Of a stretch of 64,000 nt of DNA, positions 17,437 through 27,288 are shown one piece after another. Where the stretch lies: positions 186,001-250,000 of the forward strand of contig JAGWZK010000002.1 of NCBI GenBank assembly GCA_018968885.1, given 5' to 3'. Numbering within the stretch: the first letter of the stretch is position 1; every line of letters begins with the position of its first letter. The stretch is from Planctomycetota bacterium (GTDB lineage: Bacteria; Planctomycetota; Phycisphaerae; Phycisphaerales; UBA1924). The position numbers were made by a program, and so were the translations under genes. The notes under the pieces were generated by a model that was not told the DNA's origin, did no database searches, and was given only the letters and a program-made list of their open reading frames with translations.

Positions 17437-20275
17437 ATGCGTCTCGCACACAGCACACTCATCGCTCTCGCTTCCGGCTCGCTTTGCTCCATCGCACCAG
17501 GCCAAGTCCTGTCTTGGGCAAACTCCTCCGGCGGCTTTGCCAGCACTCCAACCAACTGGTCGCCCGCTCAGATGCCTTCAGCGAGCAGCCAGTTGCAATT
17601 CAACTTGTCGAACACCTTCACCGTCACCTACACCTCAAATGCCCCAAGTTCGCTCAGTCATGTCTACAAAAGAGGTACGGTTTCACTCATATCCACAACA
17701 CCTCACACAACCGGATCCATGATTGTCGCTGATCTCGCAGCTGACACAGCCATTACCAAGGTGACGTCTGGCACGTTCACGTCCAACGGGAATATCACGG
17801 TCGGCGACGCGAGCACATCAAATGGAACGCTCGAAGTCAGCGGCACTCAGACAACCCTCACCATTGCAGCAGGGGCCGACGCTCTGATTGGCAATGCGGG
17901 AAACGCCACACTCCGTGTTCTTGGCGGAGGACACTTCAACGTCGGCGATCAGTTCCTCGCAGGCAGTAACAGTACTTCTACGGTCAATGTTCTCATCTCT
18001 GGCGAAGTGAATGGGCGCAGTTCCACTCTCGACGTACAGGGCATCTCCGACTCTCGGATCGGCGCAGGTGGCGATGTCAGCATGGTGATCGACGAACGCG
18101 GCCGAGTCAATTTTGGTGGCAATCTGATCGTCGCCAACGGCGCGGCTTCCGCATCCTCAATCACCGTTCGCGCAAATGGAGGCGGCTCGTCGCAGCTCTC
18201 CATCGATGGCTCGCTTTCGCTCGGGCGCAACGTCTCCACTGCCGCGGCCGGTTCGGGCTCATTGATTGTCGAACAAGGTGGCGTGGTCAACGTGAATGAT
18301 GTGATCAATCTCGGTAATGACCCCGAGGGCGGCACTGGCCTCATCCGCCTCGCAAACGAGAACGCGCTGATCAGATGCAATGGCCTGAACATCGGAATCG
18401 GTGGCGCACTCGACATTCAACATGGCATTTTCTCCGTTCTCAATAACCCGGTCACCGCTCCCAGCGGATTCGTTCTCAATATCAGCGGCCCTGCTCCAAC
18501 CAACGGAACACTTTGGCTGCGAAATGGCAGTGCCTACACCGCTACCAACACCACAGTGCTGGGGCAGGCACCTAACACCGGCGGCACACTCCTGCTCGAT
18601 GGCGGCTCAACGTTCATTCAATCAACCGGAGCCCTCTTAATTGGATTAGACACAGGCTCGATTGGTGAGTTCTACATGTACAACTCATCATTCACTGTCG
18701 ATACTGTTATGCGTGTCGGTGTTGCCGGCACCGTGAGCGTGGTTTTGGATGATCAAACCACCGGCACCGTGCGTGATCTGGAGGTGGGCACAACCGCCTC
18801 AGCCGACGCGCACATCATCATCGCAGAATCAACCCTGACAGTCCTAGATGATTGTGTATTCGGTGGCTCTCCAACTGGCGGCGGCGGCTTCGCTACTGGC
18901 GGCAACGGCGATCTCTTCATCAATTCCAACGCAGTTCTCAATACCTCTCCAAGCAAGCCCCTCGTCGTCACGCCCACGGGCGGAATTCAATGCGTGGACG
19001 CCACAATCAACTCCCCGGGAGGCATCCTCGCTCGTGGACCAGTCCACCTTGGGGGCGTTGTCAACGCGTCCCTCGTCGAGCTCTACGCCAGTGCCACCGC
19101 CCAACGCACCATCAATGCCCGCATCATCAACACCATACCACTCACACTCAACGGCGATCTTGTGGCTGGCAACATCAGCAACAACGCAATTGACCGCACC
19201 CAGTTCGCGGTTGGTCCCCACCAACTCGATCTGCGCGATGGCTCCGTCGCAGTTCTCGGCAACACGTCCATCGCCGGTGGCAGTATCAACGCCAACACTT
19301 CGCTGGAAGTCCATTCCACTGCCACTATCTCCGGCTTCGGCACCATCATTCCTGATATCAACGTCTTTGGCACACTCGCCCCGAGTGGCACATCTGGCCT
19401 GACATTCAACGGCCAGGTTGCAGCGGCAGATCGCACGTTCACTGGCACGCGACTCCACTTCGCCGGCACCTCGAGCTTCCTGGGCTGGAATATCGACAGC
19501 GCCACTCGTCTGCACACCGATCCGGGGTCAATCATCTCGCTCTCTGGTGCCAGCACCATCGGCACGAACACCTCTGACGGCATCATCTTGGGCGGCGAAC
19601 TTGATGTTTCCGGTTTCATTGATCTGGTTGATTCCGATACCATCGCGCTCGGAACCCGCACCACCCTCCGCAATGCGTCACTCCTCATCACCTGCCCCTT
19701 TTCAACGCTGGGTCGAACCGGAAGCACGCCGCACATTCTCCGCGGCACAGGTATCTACCATTCCTCTCTTCGATCATCCGGAGTCATTTCCCCTGGCCTC
19801 GACGAGACCGATCGCACAGGCACTCTCTCTCCGCAACTTCTACAACCAGTCTCTGAACAATCAAACCGGCGAACTGGTCATCGATGTCGATGGCCTCAAC
19901 GCTGGAACCTTCGATGTCCTCAATCTCATGGGTGGCGGCAACCTGAACGGCACCCTCCGCCTTCGCATCAATTATTCACCGAACAATGGCGACACCGTCC
20001 GCTTCATGACCGTCGGCGGCGGCTTCATCTTCGACGGTGCCTTCTCCAATCTGATCGCTCCGCCCGGATGGTCTTTGCGATATTCCGCCGGTGGTGTTGA
20101 TGCCGTCTTCTGCCTCGCAGATTTCAATTCCGACGGTTCAGCCGACTTCTTCGACTACCTCAACTTTGTGGCCGATTTTAGTGCCGCCGATCCGCGTGCA
20201 GATTTCAACTCCGATGGCGTCATCGATTTCTTTGATTACCTCGACTTCGTAGCTGCATTCTCTGCCTCTTGCTGA
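17437..20275 (+). pseudogene. Paralogue 4 of the GC-dockerin array, frameshifted in a CT repeat
   Basis: The ATG at 17437 has AAGGA seven bases upstream and starts a signal peptide (HSTLIALASGSLCSIAPGQ, then VLSWAN). The frame matches paralogue 1 up to ETDRTGTL near 19828, then runs into unrelated Arg/His-rich sequence and stops at 20100. From about 19831 the correct continuation (NFYNQS..GELVIDVDG, then the double dockerin ending SASC) lies in the next frame and stops at 20275. Adding one CT unit to the (CT)4 tract at 19823-19830 restores GTLSLRNFYNQS, the same length as GTLTMGAFYSQS in paralogue 1, and gives a 946-residue protein like its siblings. As written, the product lacks its dockerin. 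This could be a real lesion, a phase-variable switch or a sequencing/assembly error. Confidence 0.85.
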
Positions 20276-20304
20276 TTCTGCCGCATTCCTGGGCACACAC
20301 CCGT

Positions 20305-20342
20305 TGGGCATGGCCTCTCCACCTCCTGGAGCACCATGCCCA
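20305..20342 (+). terminator. Inverted repeat after the dockerin array, possible terminator
   Basis: TGGGCATGG (20305-20313) pairs with CCATGCCCA (20334-20342), a perfect 9-bp stem. The 20-base interior can itself pair weakly (CTCC/GGAG). It sits 30 bases after the last dockerin codon and before the histidine kinase gene. Only a short T run (CTTTTC) follows some distance later, so termination is a guess. Confidence 0.4.
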
Positions 20343-20410
20343 CCGGTGCTTTTCGGACCTTCAACACCTTGGTCAAGGCATCTCTCTCCTCGGCACCGTA
20401 AACTCACCTT

Positions 20411-22198
20411 GTGCTCAGGAGACTCTCTCTAGCCAACAAGTGCCTTCTGCTGTTTGGTGGTGCCATCGTCGCCATCCTTTTGGCCGCGCTCACGGCCCCC
20501 TACTTCCGTATGTCTGCCCTCGTCGACGACGGCCAACTCGAGATTTCCCGTCAGATGGTCGCCATGTGGGAAAAGCTGGACGAACGGTTTCAGACCGACC
20601 CTTCGCTGCAAGGGGGCTTCGGCCCCGCACCCGGCGATCCAGCCGAGTACGCCGGCGTCAACGCTCGACGCCTCTCTGTCGAACAGGCCGATGGCCTTGC
20701 CAAAGACGACGCCTTTCTCCGCTCCGCTCTTGATCGCTTCCGCTCCGATCCCGAACGCCTCGACTATCAAACCTCCACCCTCAAACGCGGCTCGCTCGAA
20801 TACCGCTACGCCAAGGCCTATCGCACCACCACCCAGGAACCAAAGCTCGAATCCATCGTCATCCTCGACCGCCGCTCTCTCCCCGCCACCGGCCTCATCC
20901 TCCTTAACTTCGTCTTCCTCGTCGAAGCCTTCATCGTCGTCCTCGCCCTCTCCCTCATCCTCTTTTATCAGATCACCCACCGGCTCATTCTCCGCCCCGT
21001 CCGCGATCTCAAGGACACCGCCCAGAAGGTCCGCGATGGTGACATTGCCACGCGCTCTTCCATCCGCACCGGCGACGAATTCCAGGAACTCGCCGAGTCC
21101 TTCAATCTCATGCTTTCGGATCTGCAATCCAATCAGGATCAGCTCCGCGCCATTAACAACGCCCTCGATCTCAAGCTGCACGAGCTCGCGCAATCCAACG
21201 ATGCTCTTTACGAAGCCGCCAAACTCAAAGGCGAATTCCTCGCCAGCGTCAGCCACGAACTTCGCACTCCTCTGAACTCCATCATCGGCTTTGCCGAACT
21301 GCTGCTGGATATCGCCCGAGCCGAACAGGCCGCCCAGACCCTCACCCCTGCTCTGCAACCCACCAACGGCGAGCCGGTCGCGGCTGTCCCCGCAGCCGCC
21401 GGTCCAGTCGCCAAGCGCATCCGCTATCTCGAGAACATCGTCAATGCCGGCCGCAACCTTCTGGAGATGATCAATTCGCTGCTGGAAATGGCCAAACTTG
21501 AAGCAGGCAAGGTCGAAGTGAAAAACGAGCCGATGAGCATGCGCGATGCCTGCGAGGGGCTGATTGCCCTGATCGCGCCACTGGCCGAAAAGAAGAACAT
21601 CACGGTCAACCTCGATACCCCCGCTGATATCCCGCTCATCACTACTGATGTCAAAAAGTTCCAACAAGTCGTCTTCAACTTTCTCTCCAACGCCGTTAAG
21701 TTCACCGACCCTCCCGAACGCTCCGGTCGCCCCGCCGTCGTCACACTCGATGTCGCCGTCTCCACTGAGCGCACGCCCATCTGCCTCACCGACGGTCGCG
21801 ATGCCATCCGTATCAGCGTCATCGACACAGGTCGCGGCATCCCCGCCGAAAAACTTCCCAAGGTCTTCGACAAGTTCTATCAGGTCGATTCCTCCATCTC
21901 CAAGGAACACGCCGGCACCGGTCTTGGTCTAGCCATCTCGCGAGAACTCGCCACGCTCCTGCAAGGTGAGGTCAGCGCTGATTCCGCCGAAGGTGTCGGC
22001 TCCATCTTCACGCTCCTGCTTCCCTTCGCGCCCGACGAAGCTCACGCTCCGAATCTCGCCGAGCGGCGGGCCGAAGCCCGTTTCCGCGCCAGTCTCGTAG
22101 GCCACACCCCTGCCATTCGCGCTCAGCTGAGCGAATCACAGAACGAGTCCAATCCGGACAATCCCCAAACTGCCACTGAAACTCAGCCCGCGATCTGA
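20411..22198 (+). CDS. Membrane sensor histidine kinase (HAMP-HisKA-HATPase)
   Basis: A GTG start gives 595 residues. A first membrane helix (about 9-30) and a second (about 164-188) flank a periplasmic sensor region of some 130 residues with no recognised fold. A HAMP domain follows (RPVRDLKDTAQKVRDGD, GDEFQELAESFN). The H-box SHELRTPLN holds the phospho-acceptor H282. The kinase domain carries the N-box (FNFLSNAVKFT), G1 (DTGRGIP), F-box (KVFDKFYQ) and G2 (GTGLGLAI). An Ala/Pro-rich insertion of about 30 residues sits within the dimerisation domain just after the H-box helix. The C-terminal tail is disordered. No response regulator is adjacent, so it is an orphan kinase. MiaB follows after 24 bases and may be co-transcribed. 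Confidence 0.92.
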   Translation: MLRRLSLANKCLLLFGGAIVAILLAALTAPYFRMSALVDDGQLEISRQMVAMWEKLDERFQTDPSLQGGFGPAPGDPAEYAGVNARRLSVEQADGLAKDDAFLRSALDRFRSDPERLDYQTSTLKRGSLEYRYAKAYRTTTQEPKLESIVILDRRSLPATGLILLNFVFLVEAFIVVLALSLILFYQITHRLILRPVRDLKDTAQKVRDGDIATRSSIRTGDEFQELAESFNLMLSDLQSNQDQLRAINNALDLKLHELAQSNDALYEAAKLKGEFLASVSHELRTPLNSIIGFAELLLDIARAEQAAQTLTPALQPTNGEPVAAVPAAAGPVAKRIRYLENIVNAGRNLLEMINSLLEMAKLEAGKVEVKNEPMSMRDACEGLIALIAPLAEKKNITVNLDTPADIPLITTDVKKFQQVVFNFLSNAVKFTDPPERSGRPAVVTLDVAVSTERTPICLTDGRDAIRISVIDTGRGIPAEKLPKVFDKFYQVDSSISKEHAGTGLGLAISRELATLLQGEVSADSAEGVGSIFTLLLPFAPDEAHAPNLAERRAEARFRASLVGHTPAIRAQLSESQNESNPDNPQTATETQPAI

Positions 22199-22222
22199 GT
22201 CTTCTCGCATACGATTGAGCTC

Positions 22223-24007
22223 ATGCCTGCCGCCACCGGCGACAAGACCGTCTATCTCGAAACCTTTGGCTGCCAGATGAACGAGCTCGATTCTGAGCTG
22301 GTTGCTGGCTCGCTGCGGGCACTCGGCTATCGCTTTGTCGCCGAACCAAACGACGCCAAAGTCGTCCTTTACAACACCTGCTCCGTTCGTGAACACGCAG
22401 AGCAGAAAGTCTGGTCGCGTCTGGGCGAACTCGCCATCCGCAAGAAAGATGAGCCCGATCTCGTCGTCGGCGTGTTGGGTTGCATGGCCGAACGCGATGG
22501 CACCGCGCTCCTCAAGCGCATGCCTCAAGTCGATCTCCTCTGTGGTCCAGGCGAACTTGACAAGCTCCCCTCTCTCGTCGCCAGCGCCATCACCACTCGC
22601 GCAGGCCTGGCTCAAATGGCTCGCGAAGCCCTGACCACCACTCGCGCTGAAGACCTCATCAATCCCGACAAAGTCCGCCTCGTCTCCGCCAATCAGGTCG
22701 CGCTCCAGGGCTCGGCCAGCCGCCGCTCCTCCACGCTCGCCGCCGCCGAAGATTCCCTCGAACTCCTCGATCTCTCCCGCGCCATCTCTCCCCTCGATGC
22801 CGATCCCGACAAACCTCGCGCTTCCGCCTACGTCCGCATCACCCGTGGCTGCAACAAATTCTGCACCTACTGCGTCGTCCCCTTCACCCGCGGCGCTGAA
22901 ATCCACCGTCCTCCCGAACACATCATCGATGAGTGCAAGAAACTCGCCGATGCCGGCGTCATCGAGATCACGCTCCTGGGCCAGACTGTCAATCACTACC
23001 GCTTCGAACACGGCGCGGCCGTCATGGTCAATGGCTTGACCCAGCCGCAGAAGGGTCGTTCCTTCACAGGTGGCCACCGCCGCGATCCCCTCGCTGGCAG
23101 CAACGTCACCACCTTCGCAGATCTCCTCCGCCGCATCCACGATGAAGTCCCCGCGATTCAACGTCTCCGCTTCGTCACCAGCTACCCTCGAGATTTCGGT
23201 GATGATGTCCTCGAAGTCATCCGCGATCACCACCGCCTCTGCCGCTACATCCACGTCCCCGCTCAATCCGGCTCCGATCGCATGCTCAAGATGATGAATC
23301 GCGGCTACACCGTCGCCGAGTACCTTGAGTTCCTCGACCGCTGCCGCACCTTCCTCGATGAGCCCGCCAAGGGCCGCCCACTCATGCTCAGTGGCGATTT
23401 CATCGTCGGCTTCCCCACCGAAACCGAAGAGGACTTCCAGGCCACCCGCGATCTGCTCACCAAGGCGCGTTACAAAAACGCCTTCATCTTCAAATACTCC
23501 CCGCGCCCCGGCACCATCGCCTTTGACAAACTCCAGGACGATGTCACCGATGAAGTCAAACGCCGTCGCAACAACGAACTTCTCGCCCTGCAGAACACCA
23601 TCAGCGATGAGATCAGCCGCGAGCAGATCGGTCGCACGTTCGAAGTCATGGTCGAGGGGTTCAGCCGCCGCACACTGAGGAAAATGGGCCTCTCCGGTGG
23701 CCAGATGCGTCAGGCCGGCACCATCGCCATCACCATCGGTGGTCGCAACATCGACCCCTCGACTCTTGGTGATGCTGCCGAAGCGGAGTCTGGCTCGTCC
23801 TGCTCAACGGGCACATCCACCATCACGCCGACCGAGGCACTCGACGAATCTGACAACGCCACCGTCCAACTCTCCTGCCGCACCGATGGTGATCAGATCG
23901 TCATGATCGATGTTCCCGCCCGCCGCGCTGCATCTCTCGTCGGCACCATCATCCCCGCCCGCATCACCGCGGCACACGCTCTCAGCTTGCAAGCCGAAAT
24001 GGTGTGA
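22223..24007 (+). CDS. miaB: tRNA-2-methylthio-N6-dimethylallyladenosine synthase MiaB, with insertions
   Basis: Adds the methylthio group to i6A37 of tRNAs reading UNN codons, using two 4Fe-4S clusters and SAM. The N-terminal UPF0004 domain shows its three cluster cysteines (TFGCQMNE, NTCSVREHAEQ, GVLGCMAE). The radical-SAM motif is in RGCNKFCTYCVVPFTRG near residues 208-224. A TRAM-like domain ends the protein. At 594 residues it is over 100 longer than usual. Extra sequence sits before the radical-SAM domain (Ser/Ala-rich, about 155-190), after the LLGQTVNHYRF block (about 262-300), and inside the TRAM region (Ser/Thr/Glu-rich, about 515-550). All catalytic motifs are intact, so it should be active. 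Confidence 0.94.
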   Translation: MPAATGDKTVYLETFGCQMNELDSELVAGSLRALGYRFVAEPNDAKVVLYNTCSVREHAEQKVWSRLGELAIRKKDEPDLVVGVLGCMAERDGTALLKRMPQVDLLCGPGELDKLPSLVASAITTRAGLAQMAREALTTTRAEDLINPDKVRLVSANQVALQGSASRRSSTLAAAEDSLELLDLSRAISPLDADPDKPRASAYVRITRGCNKFCTYCVVPFTRGAEIHRPPEHIIDECKKLADAGVIEITLLGQTVNHYRFEHGAAVMVNGLTQPQKGRSFTGGHRRDPLAGSNVTTFADLLRRIHDEVPAIQRLRFVTSYPRDFGDDVLEVIRDHHRLCRYIHVPAQSGSDRMLKMMNRGYTVAEYLEFLDRCRTFLDEPAKGRPLMLSGDFIVGFPTETEEDFQATRDLLTKARYKNAFIFKYSPRPGTIAFDKLQDDVTDEVKRRRNNELLALQNTISDEISREQIGRTFEVMVEGFSRRTLRKMGLSGGQMRQAGTIAITIGGRNIDPSTLGDAAEAESGSSCSTGTSTITPTEALDESDNATVQLSCRTDGDQIVMIDVPARRAASLVGTIIPARITAAHALSLQAEMV

Positions 24008-24094
24008 GCCACATCCAGTCGCTGTACCAACTCGCTTCCCTCGTAGCGGCAATCCAATCTTTCACTTGCTATTTGGCGATTTGACGGCGCGCCG

Positions 24095-26035
24095 TTACCT
24101 TCCCCCTTCCACCACCACTCCTTCATCAAACGCCCGCACCAGCGCATCCAGATCATCAATCCGCCGCTGTAGCATCGCCCCTTCCTGCGTCCTCGCAATC
24201 GTTCGCGGCATCTGTTCCTTGCGAATCGTCGTGATCTTGGGCACAATGTCCGCGCCACTGCGCACCACCTCAGCCACACCCGTGAACGGTGCATGCTCGG
24301 CCAAGTCAATCCGATCCGGTTTGATCACCAGCGTGTAACCGCGATCCCCATACGCCTGGCTGAACGCCCCATCGATCGTGATGGCATTCCCGCCCCGCTT
24401 TACCGGGTCTTCACCTTTCTCGGCTTTCACCGGCACGTGCCCATTCACCACCAGCACATCCTCGCCGCACCCAAACATCGCGCCAATCTTGCGGATAAAC
24501 GCGGCATCATGCATCAGATCAAAGTACGCGTTCTTCGGTTCCTTGTGCGCATCCTTGTCCGCGACAAAGTGCGTCTCAAACGTCGTCATCTTGTCCTTGC
24601 CAAAGAGCGGGCTCTTGGGACCACACCACAGATACCACAACCAGTCCGCGTCATCATCCACGCCAAACCACTTCTTCCGCACCGCGCGCCGCACCACGCT
24701 CCCCAGCGCATCCATCAACTCGCGCCCCGCCACCTCTTTGCCATCCACCTTCAGATACTGCAATGACCCATCCTTATTCACCGGCACGCAGGCGTGGAAC
24801 ATCAGCACTTCATCGCGCGTCGTCCACATCCCGCCGCGGCGCACCATCCACTCCATGTGCTCGCGCAGTTTCATGGAGCGCACAAAGCTCTCTTTCAGGC
24901 GATCTAGGCACGCCCGTTCCGCCGCCGAGAACGCGTACGGATCCGCCGGGTCAATCGTCGGCAGATTGCCATCCAGCATCGCATGTTCCACCCCATCAAT
25001 CGTCACGCTCACCGCCTTGCCGTTTTCAAAGCGAATCTTGTGCAGCAGCCGCCGGTGATCCAGATCCCACTCCGGGTGCCGCGCGATCAACTGTCCCTCG
25101 CTCTTGAATTGCATGATCGCCAGAGCCTTTTGCATCCGCGCCACCATCAGTGGTTCACGATGCCCCGTCCCTTTGGGCTTGAATTTCTCCGCCGGGTCAT
25201 CCCCATACACCTCGCGCACCAACTGCTCCAGGGGCGTCGTCAGAATGCCATACCCCTCCTCGAGCTGTGCCGCCTGCCGATATCGCGCACTGAACCTCAG
25301 CGTTGTCAGCAAGCACGCCTCGTGCCCCAGCGACGCACCCAGCCAGATCGTGTCATGGTTTCCCCACAACACATTACACCGCGGCTGCCTCATCAACGTA
25401 TCAATCACCCGGTCAATCCGAGGACCACGATCTCCAAGATCGCCGATCACCAGCAACTCATCGCAACTCAAATTCCGGATCAGCCGCGCCCCCGCCCGCA
25501 CCGCCGCCCAATCACGATCATGCCGCGCCAATCCCGCGATCATCTCTTTCACATATTCCGGCCGCAACCCACTCGCTAGATCCAGAAACAACTCGCGGAA
25601 CATCAAGGGAATCAGCTTCACCAGTCGATCACGTCGGTATGTCACACGCAACGCCCGCACAATCTCAAACTGCATTGAGAGCGTGCGGTACACCCACTCC
25701 ACCCGGTCGCCCTTGGCCACAATCTCCTGGCTGAATGCGTTGATCGCCTCGCGCGGGTAGTACAGCACCGCCAGAAACCGCGCCTTCTCCTCCGCCGTCA
25801 ACCTCTCTCCCAGCACCTGATCCACCAACTGCCGCAGAGCCCCTGAAGCGTTATTGATCACGTGCCTCAGCTTTGCATCTTCACCATGCACATCGCTGAT
25901 CACATGCACCACACCTCGCGGCAGGCCGAGCATCGCCCGCAAAACCGCCGCCTCGGCAATCGCGGCGTCCGCCGTCTGAAACTGCCCCGCCAAAGTACGA
26001 AGATGGGCCAGCCGGTCCGGTGTGATCTGATGCAT
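24095..26035 (-). CDS. fbp: Fructose-1,6-bisphosphatase class III
   Basis: A 646-residue enzyme of the Firmicutes-type (class III) FBPase family, dephosphorylating fructose-1,6-bisphosphate in gluconeogenesis. It belongs to the calcineurin-like metallophosphatases: ISDVHGED near 47-54, GDLGDRG near 198, WGNHD near 220, and VNGHVPVK late in the protein supply metal ligands. The family-specific stretch YPREAINAFSQ and the long central RYRQAAQLEEGYGILTTPLEQL are present. Length is normal for the class. It converges on miaB with 87 bases between stops. Cytoplasmic. Confidence 0.93.
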   Translation of the reverse strand: MHQITPDRLAHLRTLAGQFQTADAAIAEAAVLRAMLGLPRGVVHVISDVHGEDAKLRHVINNASGALRQLVDQVLGERLTAEEKARFLAVLYYPREAINAFSQEIVAKGDRVEWVYRTLSMQFEIVRALRVTYRRDRLVKLIPLMFRELFLDLASGLRPEYVKEMIAGLARHDRDWAAVRAGARLIRNLSCDELLVIGDLGDRGPRIDRVIDTLMRQPRCNVLWGNHDTIWLGASLGHEACLLTTLRFSARYRQAAQLEEGYGILTTPLEQLVREVYGDDPAEKFKPKGTGHREPLMVARMQKALAIMQFKSEGQLIARHPEWDLDHRRLLHKIRFENGKAVSVTIDGVEHAMLDGNLPTIDPADPYAFSAAERACLDRLKESFVRSMKLREHMEWMVRRGGMWTTRDEVLMFHACVPVNKDGSLQYLKVDGKEVAGRELMDALGSVVRRAVRKKWFGVDDDADWLWYLWCGPKSPLFGKDKMTTFETHFVADKDAHKEPKNAYFDLMHDAAFIRKIGAMFGCGEDVLVVNGHVPVKAEKGEDPVKRGGNAITIDGAFSQAYGDRGYTLVIKPDRIDLAEHAPFTGVAEVVRSGADIVPKITTIRKEQMPRTIARTQEGAMLQRRIDDLDALVRAFDEGVVVEGGR

Positions 26036-26122
26036 GAACCGAGGGTAGAGCCGCAGCGGCTCAAATGGCCGAATGTTCCAATCAAATCACCCATTCATGA
26101 GTCGGTCGGTATTCCCCCAGTA

Positions 26123-26157
26123 CCAAGTGGCTAGTGCCTTGCCTTTCCGCTACTTGG
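26123..26157. other. Inverted repeat between SMP-30-like gene and fbp
   Basis: CCAAGTGGC (26123-26131) pairs with GCTACTTGG (26149-26157) with one G-T pair, loop 17 bases. It lies in the 129-base gap between two minus-strand genes. No T run follows on either strand, so it may be an RNA structure in the fbp leader or nothing. Confidence 0.25.
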
Positions 26158-26164
26158 CCTTGTG

Positions 26165-27175
26165 CTATTTGGCCGCCGTCCACCCAGCCGTATCCATCTC
26201 CACCGAATACAGCGACGTACTGGCGGTGATGTACAACGTCTTGAAATCCTTGCCGCCAAGGCAGCAATTGATCGGTCGCTCCGGCATATCGATCCGTTCC
26301 ACGATCTTGCCACTCGCATCCACCACCACGATCATCTTGCCACCGGGAATGCACACAATCGCATTCCCCGCCTGATCCAGGCAGAATCCATCCGATGCCC
26401 CCGGCAGCACGCACACATCGACGCCCGCATCGATCACACCCGGCGCACTCACCGCATACTTGCGCAGCACCGGCGCACCCGCAGGCACCACAAACAGCGA
26501 TTTCCCATCCTTGCTGAGCCGCACACCATTCGGCTTCTTCAGATCACTGATCAGTCGTGTCATCTTTCGCGGCGTGCCATCCTTGTTGATCGCTAGGAAG
26601 TACACGCCCTCGGTCCCCTGTGGCGGCGTCCCGGCACGGTACCACGTGTCCGTGAAATAGATGTTGTTGGACCCATCGACACACACATCGTTGGGCTGGC
26701 CGAGCTTCTTCCCCTCAAACTCCTCAGCCAGGATCGTCATGGTCTTATCCGCCAGCGAATACGCCGCGAGCTTCCCGCCCCCAAACTGGCACGAGATCAG
26801 TCGACCTAAACCATCCGTCGCCAAACCATCCGCGCCGTTGGTCTTATCCGCCCACTCCGTCAGCGTCCCATCCATCGCCAACCTGTGGATCTTGGCTGTC
26901 CCCAGATCGCTGAAATACACGCTTCCATCCGCCGCCACCGTCGGCCCCTCGGTGAAGCGGAACCCGGTGTGGAGTTTCTTCACCTCACGTTTGGACGGCT
27001 CAGGTAATTCAACCTTCGGCGCGGCGGGCTTGGCCGGTGTCGCAGGAGTCGCGGGCGCGGCAGGGGCCGCTGACTTCACCGGCTCCACTGCTGGCTTGGG
27101 ATCGTCAAATGATGCGAGCGAGCTCGCGGCAAGGCAGGCGAGAGAGATCAACGCGGCGGGCGATGGCTTCAACAT
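26165..27175 (-). CDS. Secreted SMP-30/gluconolactonase-like beta-propeller protein
   Basis: A 336-residue protein with an N-terminal signal peptide (SPAALISLACLAASSLA) and an Ala/Pro-rich linker to about residue 60. A six-bladed propeller of the SMP-30/gluconolactonase/LRE type follows: FRFTEGPTVAADGSVYFSDL, NGADGLATDGLGRLISCQ, GQPNDVCVDGSNNIYFTDTWY, KPNGVRLSKDGKSLFVV. The Glu of FTEGP, the Asn of PND and the Asp in the DGFCLDQAGN block are the usual divalent-metal ligands. Family members hydrolyse sugar lactones or similar esters; the substrate here is unknown. Its position beside fbp might hint at carbohydrate metabolism, but the distance (129 bases) is not strong support. Confidence 0.87.
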   Translation of the reverse strand: MLKPSPAALISLACLAASSLASFDDPKPAVEPVKSAAPAAPATPATPAKPAAPKVELPEPSKREVKKLHTGFRFTEGPTVAADGSVYFSDLGTAKIHRLAMDGTLTEWADKTNGADGLATDGLGRLISCQFGGGKLAAYSLADKTMTILAEEFEGKKLGQPNDVCVDGSNNIYFTDTWYRAGTPPQGTEGVYFLAINKDGTPRKMTRLISDLKKPNGVRLSKDGKSLFVVPAGAPVLRKYAVSAPGVIDAGVDVCVLPGASDGFCLDQAGNAIVCIPGGKMIVVVDASGKIVERIDMPERPINCCLGGKDFKTLYITASTSLYSVEMDTAGWTAAK

Positions 27176-27288
27176 GAGCCAAGAGTACCGCAGATTTCGC
27201 GTCCGAGATTCTCGGTTTGAACATCTCTGAGTTATCGACCGTCGGGTCTACGCCAGCCATACCGGTATCCCCCACAACCTTGGGCCAC

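Noticed and set aside
20429..21910. 493-residue frame antisense to the histidine kinase
   Set aside because: It mirrors the kinase gene, has Asp/Glu/Gly-rich shadow composition and no domain. The kinase on the plus strand has all its motifs.
22136..23266. 376-residue frame antisense to miaB
   Set aside because: Shadow of the miaB codons; MiaB motifs are complete on the plus strand.
24084..24095. Perfect 12-base palindrome ACGGCGCGCCGT near the fbp stop
   Set aside because: It is short, has no loop and no T run, and overlaps the stop codon. Chance is enough in GC-rich DNA.
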